DNA from: Polyangium jinanense
GTDB lineage: Bacteria; Myxococcota; Polyangia; Polyangiales; Polyangiaceae
Length of the DNA stretch: 64,000 bases
Direction: 5' to 3'
Assembly (NCBI RefSeq): GCF_028435365.1
Contig: NZ_JAGTJJ010000002.1
Span: 124,001 to 188,000, forward strand
A program made the translations under genes and the position numbers. The first letter of the stretch is position 1; every line of letters starts with the position of its first letter. The notes below the pieces were generated by a model, which saw nothing but the letters and a program-made list of their open reading frames with translations, was not told the DNA's origin and made no database searches. This document shows, one piece after another, positions 60,128-64,000 of this stretch.

Positions 60128-61858
60128 TCAAGGCAGGACCTGACAAACCCCTTTCCGCTCCGTATTGCAGATCCGCCCGTCGACCTTCGGCGCGAGCGGC
60201 TTGTTCTCTTTCTTCAGCGCAGCGAGCCTGTCGAGCACGACCTGCTTGATGTCCGGCCCCTTGGCGATCACCTTCGCCGAGCCCAGCATCGAGTAGCCGT
60301 CCTTTTTCCCCTTCGGGTCGACCATATAATCGATCGTGACCGCGTAGAGCACGTCCTTTGGCCCGATCTTTTTGGGTTTGGCGCCGAGCAAGGTCAACTT
60401 CGACGCCGTCTTCGCCGTGGTATCGTGCTCGAAGGCGAACCCGGCGATTTGCAGGAAATGCCCCTCGCCCGTCCAGTTCTCGATGCTGTGGTTCACGACC
60501 TTCTGCAAGGTCTCCCCGTTGATCTCGATGAGGTGGAGGATCGCCGGATACGCGAAGAGCTCCTCGATGTTGCGCGTCGTGATCGGCTCGCCTTTCGGCA
60601 GGTTCAGGTTGATCCGCAAGGTCCCGCTGTTGATGAAGGCGATCTGCGGGCGTTTCTTCTCCTTGGGGAACGCGGCGAGCGCCTGATCGAGGATCCAGTT
60701 CCCGAGGTTCGTCTCGAAGCGGCGAATTTCGAGCTCCTCGGCGATGAGATCCTCGCCCGCCGCGCCGAGCACCTCGGAGAGGCAGCCCGAGCCCGCGGGC
60801 AAGTTGCGCGTCTTCGCGCAGAAATCGTCCTCGTGTTTCTTGAGCGTGCCGTCGACCCACGCCTTCATCTCGGGATCCTCGGGCACGGCCGCGCCTTCGA
60901 GCGGGACCCATTCGTGGGAGATCCGAAGGTTGCCACTCGAACGATCGATCGTGAGCACGTTCGCGCTCACCGCGTCCGCGTCGGCCTTGTAGACCACGCG
61001 CTCGCCCGCCGCGGCTTTTTGCTTTTGATGCTCGTGCCCGCCGAGGATCACGTCCGGCCCCTCGGCGCCGAGTTTTTCGAGCAGCCCCCGATCCGTCGTC
61101 ATGGACAGGTGCGTCAGCGCCACGACCACGTCCGCGCCCTCTTTGCGCAGCGCGGCCGTCTGCACACGCGCGGCCTCGGCCGGGTCGTGAATCGCCGCGA
61201 TGTACGGCTGATCCGCGCCAATCGTCACGCCGAACAGGCCGAGCTTCAGCGGGCCGCAGGGCACGATCGTACGCGGCAGGACTTTTCCTTCGGGCAGGTT
61301 CACCGCGGATTTGCCCGCGTCGTCGACCTTGAAATGCACGTTCGCCGAGAGCCAGCGGAACTCCGACTCCGCGACCCGCGACGAGATCACGGCCGGGTCG
61401 TCCTTGTCGAACTCGTGATTGCCGAACGCCGCGAAGAGCCGGGCGTCCTGCCCGGGGCCGCCATCGAGCCGGCTCACGGCTTCGATCATCTGCCGGCCCT
61501 TGTACATCTGGCTGATCAGCGACGGGAACAGCATGTCGCCCGCGTGCAGCACCACGAGGTCCGGATACTTCTTTTCGAGCTCCTTGCGGATCGTCCGGAC
61601 CCGCGCCATGCCGCCTTTGCCGCCGGGGAGCGGCTCGATCCGATACGTGTCGTTGATCGAGAGCACCGCACACCCCGTCTTCGGCGCCGGCGGCGTCGTG
61701 GCCGTCGTCGTCTCCGTCGTCGGGGTGGTCTTGACGGGTTCGTCCGGGCCTTTCGCGGGCGTCTCGGTCGCGGGCGCGCCGCAGCCTGAGGCGAGGGCGA
61801 GGGCCATGAGCAGGGCAGGGGCGTGCGTCCGGGCGCGATCACGAATCCGAGGCGTCAT
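60128..61858 (-). CDS. Bifunctional metallophosphatase/5'-nucleotidase, lipoprotein
   Basis: A 576-residue secreted phosphoesterase. The lipoprotein signal (LLMALALASGC) is followed by a Thr/Pro linker. The calcineurin-like domain has VLSINDTYRIEPLP (Asp ligand; the usual DxH is DTY here), VVLHAGDMLFPS, FGNHEFDKDD and LTHLS, then GGHEHQKQK. The C-terminal 5'-nucleotidase domain carries ETNLGNWILDQAL, INSGTLRINLNLP and NIEELFAYP. The missing His in the first metal motif (N-D-T instead of D-x-H) is notable. It would release phosphate from nucleotides at the cell surface. Start at 61858; 61888 is an alternative. Confidence 0.88.
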   Translation of the reverse strand: MTPRIRDRARTHAPALLMALALASGCGAPATETPAKGPDEPVKTTPTTETTTATTPPAPKTGCAVLSINDTYRIEPLPGGKGGMARVRTIRKELEKKYPDLVVLHAGDMLFPSLISQMYKGRQMIEAVSRLDGGPGQDARLFAAFGNHEFDKDDPAVISSRVAESEFRWLSANVHFKVDDAGKSAVNLPEGKVLPRTIVPCGPLKLGLFGVTIGADQPYIAAIHDPAEAARVQTAALRKEGADVVVALTHLSMTTDRGLLEKLGAEGPDVILGGHEHQKQKAAAGERVVYKADADAVSANVLTIDRSSGNLRISHEWVPLEGAAVPEDPEMKAWVDGTLKKHEDDFCAKTRNLPAGSGCLSEVLGAAGEDLIAEELEIRRFETNLGNWILDQALAAFPKEKKRPQIAFINSGTLRINLNLPKGEPITTRNIEELFAYPAILHLIEINGETLQKVVNHSIENWTGEGHFLQIAGFAFEHDTTAKTASKLTLLGAKPKKIGPKDVLYAVTIDYMVDPKGKKDGYSMLGSAKVIAKGPDIKQVVLDRLAALKKENKPLAPKVDGRICNTERKGVCQVLP

Positions 61859-61923
61859 CGTTCGAGCGTACACGCCTCCCCACGCCAAAATCCAGCCGCC
61901 GGAATCCCGCGCGACATCGTCTG

Positions 61924-61952
61924 TTGACTTTGAATTTCAAGAACGTTACAGG
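61924..61952 (+). promoter_or_regulatory. Putative promoter and palindrome upstream of the TonB receptor
   Basis: TTGACT (61924-61929) is followed after 17 bases by TACAGG (61947-61952). The spacer contains a perfect TTGAA-T-TTCAA palindrome (61930-61940), a possible operator. It does not match the canonical Fur box. Lies 23 bases before the start codon. Confidence 0.35.
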
Positions 61953-61974
61953 GCATCGACTCCCAGAGAACCGC

Positions 61975-64000
61975 ATGCGCCCCCGCACCCTGCTCGGCTC
62001 GTTTTTCCTGCTCGCCTGCGCGACCGAAGCCTTCGCCGACGAGGCCAAACCCGCGCCCCCCATTCCTGACGCCCCGCCAAACGAGGCGCCCGCGAAGGCG
62101 GAGCCGAGCCCCGAAGACGCCTCCGCAAAGCCCAAGAAAGGCGAGGCCGCCGAGGCGCAGGCAGCGCCGCCGCCGGTGATCGAGGTGAGCGTGATCGGCC
62201 GGAGCGACGACGCGCTCCAGAAGGTGCCGGGCTCGGGCACGTTGATCGGCGCGAAGGAGATCCGCCGCTCGATGCCCGCCGAAACGGGCGAGATCCTGCG
62301 GCGCGTGCCGGGCCTCGTGGTGCGGCCCGAGGAGGGCCTCGGCCTGCGGCTCAACGTCGGCATGCGCGGCCTCGATCCGACGCGCAGCCGTCAGGTGCTC
62401 ATCCTCGAAGACGGCATGCCCGTCGCGATCAACCCTTACGGCGAGCCGGATCTCTACTACTCGACGCCCGTCGAGCGCATCCGCGCGGTCGAGGTCGTGA
62501 AGGGCTCGGGCAGCATTTTGTTCGGACCTCAAACCATTGGCGGCGTCGTCAACTTCCTCACGGCGCTGCCCCCGGACAAACCCGAGTGGTCGCTCGAAGC
62601 GCAGGCCGGTCAGCGCAACTACTACAAGCTCTCCGGCCTCTACGGCGGCACGGCGGGCGACGCACGGTACGTCCTGCAGTTCACGAGGAAGCAAGGCGAC
62701 GGCTTCCGCAACATCGAGTTCCACGCCACGGACTTCATGGGCAAGATCGCGTTCCCGACCTCGGCGCGCGGCGAAGCCACGTTCAAGATCGCGGTGTACG
62801 ACGAGTTCTCGCGCTCGACGTACGTGGGCCTGACGCGGCGCATGTTCGAGCTCGACCCGCGAACCCCCTCGATCGCGCCGCACGACGGGTTCAACGTGCG
62901 CCGCTACGACGCCTCGCTCACCCATGAATACCGTTTTTCCGAGGCGACGCGGCTGCGCACGTTCATCTACGGCTACATCACGGATCGCGACTGGCGCCGG
63001 CAGAACTACGACCGTGATGCGAAGCCCGACGTCACGTACGAGCGAATCGTTGGGGATCCGTCGGTCTCGGGCGCCGCGGTCTTCTTCCGCAATACCTCGA
63101 TGGTCCGGGACCGCGATTACCAGGTCCTCGGCATCGAGCCGCGTGTCGAGCACCGCTTCGAGACGGGCCGGGTGCGCCACACGCTCACGGCCGGCGCGCG
63201 CGCGCACGTCGAGACCGCCGACCGAAAGCAATTCCAGGGCGACATCGTGGATACGGCGGCCGGGAACCTCCAGGACCGGGAGCACCACCGCACGTTCGCG
63301 ATCGCCGCCTATGCCCAGGACCGCCTCGCGTTCCGGGACGATTTGCTGGTGACGCCCGGCGTCCGCGTCGAATACGCGGCGAACCTGCGCAGCGTGGATC
63401 GAACGGCGGAGACCGGCACATCGCGGGACGTGACGAACCGCGGCACGAGCGATTCGCTGGCGGTGATGCCCGGCATCGGAATGGTGTACGGCACGCCGAA
63501 GCTGAACTTTTTCGGGGGCGTGCACGTCGGGTATGCGCCGCCGCGCGTGTCGGCCGCGATTTCGCCGGGCGGCCAGGACGCCCAGCTCGACGCCGAGGAG
63601 AGCACGAACTACGAAATCGGCATGCGGCTCGCGCGCCCGAAATGGATTCGCGCCGAGGTCACGGGGTTCATCATGAGCTTCCGCAACCAGATCGTGACCG
63701 GCACGGAGGCGAGCGGGCAGCAGAGCGAGCTCGCGAATGGCGGACGAACCCTGCACCGAGGCGCCGAAGCGCAAGTCACGCTCGGCATCGGCCAGGCGCT
63801 TTCCCTGCCGCTCGCAATCGATGTGACCGGACGATATACCTTTTCCGTCTCGACGTTCCGCGGCGGTCCGTTCGACGGCAATCGCCTGCCATATGCGCCG
63901 CTCCACACGGCGAGCGCGACGCTCGACGTCGAGCACCGGATCGGGCTCGGGGCGCAGGTCGCCTGGAGCTACCTGAGCGACCAGTTCGCCGACGAATACA
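61975..64000 (+). CDS. TonB-dependent receptor, 3' end missing
   Basis: The first 675 codons of an outer-membrane active transporter; the frame is open at the end of the window. The signal peptide MRPRTLLGSFFLLACATEAFA is followed by a Pro/Ala/Glu/Lys linker and a candidate TonB box (IEVSVIGR). The plug domain shows MPAETGEILRRVPGLVVRPE, LNVGMRGLDPTRSRQVLILE, DGMPVAINPYGEPDLYY and VKGSGSILFGPQTIGGVVNF. The barrel then begins with many amphipathic strands. Plug motifs GMRGLDPTRSRQVLILEDG resemble FecA-like ferric citrate receptors, but substrate is unproven. It is divergent from the 5'-nucleotidase gene. Confidence 0.92.
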   Translation, partial: MRPRTLLGSFFLLACATEAFADEAKPAPPIPDAPPNEAPAKAEPSPEDASAKPKKGEAAEAQAAPPPVIEVSVIGRSDDALQKVPGSGTLIGAKEIRRSMPAETGEILRRVPGLVVRPEEGLGLRLNVGMRGLDPTRSRQVLILEDGMPVAINPYGEPDLYYSTPVERIRAVEVVKGSGSILFGPQTIGGVVNFLTALPPDKPEWSLEAQAGQRNYYKLSGLYGGTAGDARYVLQFTRKQGDGFRNIEFHATDFMGKIAFPTSARGEATFKIAVYDEFSRSTYVGLTRRMFELDPRTPSIAPHDGFNVRRYDASLTHEYRFSEATRLRTFIYGYITDRDWRRQNYDRDAKPDVTYERIVGDPSVSGAAVFFRNTSMVRDRDYQVLGIEPRVEHRFETGRVRHTLTAGARAHVETADRKQFQGDIVDTAAGNLQDREHHRTFAIAAYAQDRLAFRDDLLVTPGVRVEYAANLRSVDRTAETGTSRDVTNRGTSDSLAVMPGIGMVYGTPKLNFFGGVHVGYAPPRVSAAISPGGQDAQLDAEESTNYEIGMRLARPKWIRAEVTGFIMSFRNQIVTGTEASGQQSELANGGRTLHRGAEAQVTLGIGQALSLPLAIDVTGRYTFSVSTFRGGPFDGNRLPYAPLHTASATLDVEHRIGLGAQVAWSYLSDQFADEY

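Overview
The window is high-GC DNA (roughly 68-70% by eye) dense with genes typical of a myxobacterium, most likely order Polyangiales (Sorangium/Polyangium-like). Reasons: many lipoproteins with long Gly/Ser linkers after the lipidation cysteine, Cys-rich secreted domains, a MYXO-CTERM-like C-terminus, an MXAN_5187-type protein, a Ser/Thr kinase with a C-terminal membrane anchor, and abundant small paralogue families. No rRNA, tRNA, CRISPR array or insertion sequence was recognised. Almost every very long overlapping opposite-strand frame is a high-GC shadow. 

Layout. 1-5.6 kb: the end of an SDR oxidoreductase, then three tandem SBBP-type beta-propeller lipoproteins on the minus strand. 5.7-13.5 kb: housekeeping and metabolism (enoyl/methylglutaconyl-CoA hydratase, methyltransferase coupled to ApbE, M20 peptidase, Mpl murein-peptide ligase coupled to an inositol-monophosphatase-family enzyme), interrupted at 10.56-10.72 kb by five back-to-back perfect hairpins. 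13.5-16.4 kb: a two-propeller kelch protein ending in a MYXO-CTERM-like tail. 16.56-16.79 kb: a 6S RNA gene with its own intrinsic terminator. 17.5-18.1 kb: a gene-free stretch with a 43-bp tandem repeat. 18-25 kb: an accessory region holding a beta-barrel/Cys-rich lipoprotein pair, an AAA ATPase overlapping a DUF4276 (Toprim-like) protein, a secreted PD-(D/E)xK toxin-like lipoprotein overlapping a DUF4304 (immunity-like) gene, and a tandem duplication of a SpoIIAA/STAS-like gene. 25.4-32.8 kb: a co-directional run (cupredoxin-like protein, MXAN_5187-family membrane protein, FadL-type porin, lipoprotein, thioredoxin reductase, family-4 uracil-DNA glycosylase, DUF2085 protein). 32.8-42.8 kb: lipoproteins, a MatB/ACSF3-like acyl-CoA synthetase, an alpha/beta hydrolase, a penicillin-acylase family hydrolase, a PglZ-domain protein and a NYN-domain protein. 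43-47.8 kb: a duplicated Cys-rich anchored protein and a second copy of the beta-barrel/Cys-rich lipoprotein pair. 47.9-64 kb: a 2OG-Fe(II) oxygenase divergent from prfB (which needs a programmed +1 frameshift), an APC permease, a Ser/Thr kinase, a class I aminotransferase, a MATE transporter, a thaumatin-like lipoprotein coupled to a LysR regulator, a ThDP-dependent enzyme, an M17-N-like protein, a 5'-nucleotidase-family lipoprotein and the first two thirds of a TonB-dependent receptor. 

How genes work together. Translational coupling is seen at methyltransferase-apbE, mpl-IMPase, ATPase-DUF4276, toxin-DUF4304 and thaumatin-LysR. Secretome genes dominate: at least 13 likely lipoproteins and 4-5 outer-membrane barrels. 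The strongest candidates for undescribed biology are the ATPase/Toprim-like plus toxin/immunity-like accessory block (19.97-23.96 kb), the twice-occurring barrel/Cys-rich lipoprotein module, the PglZ plus NYN neighbourhood, and the bacterial thaumatin-like lipoprotein.
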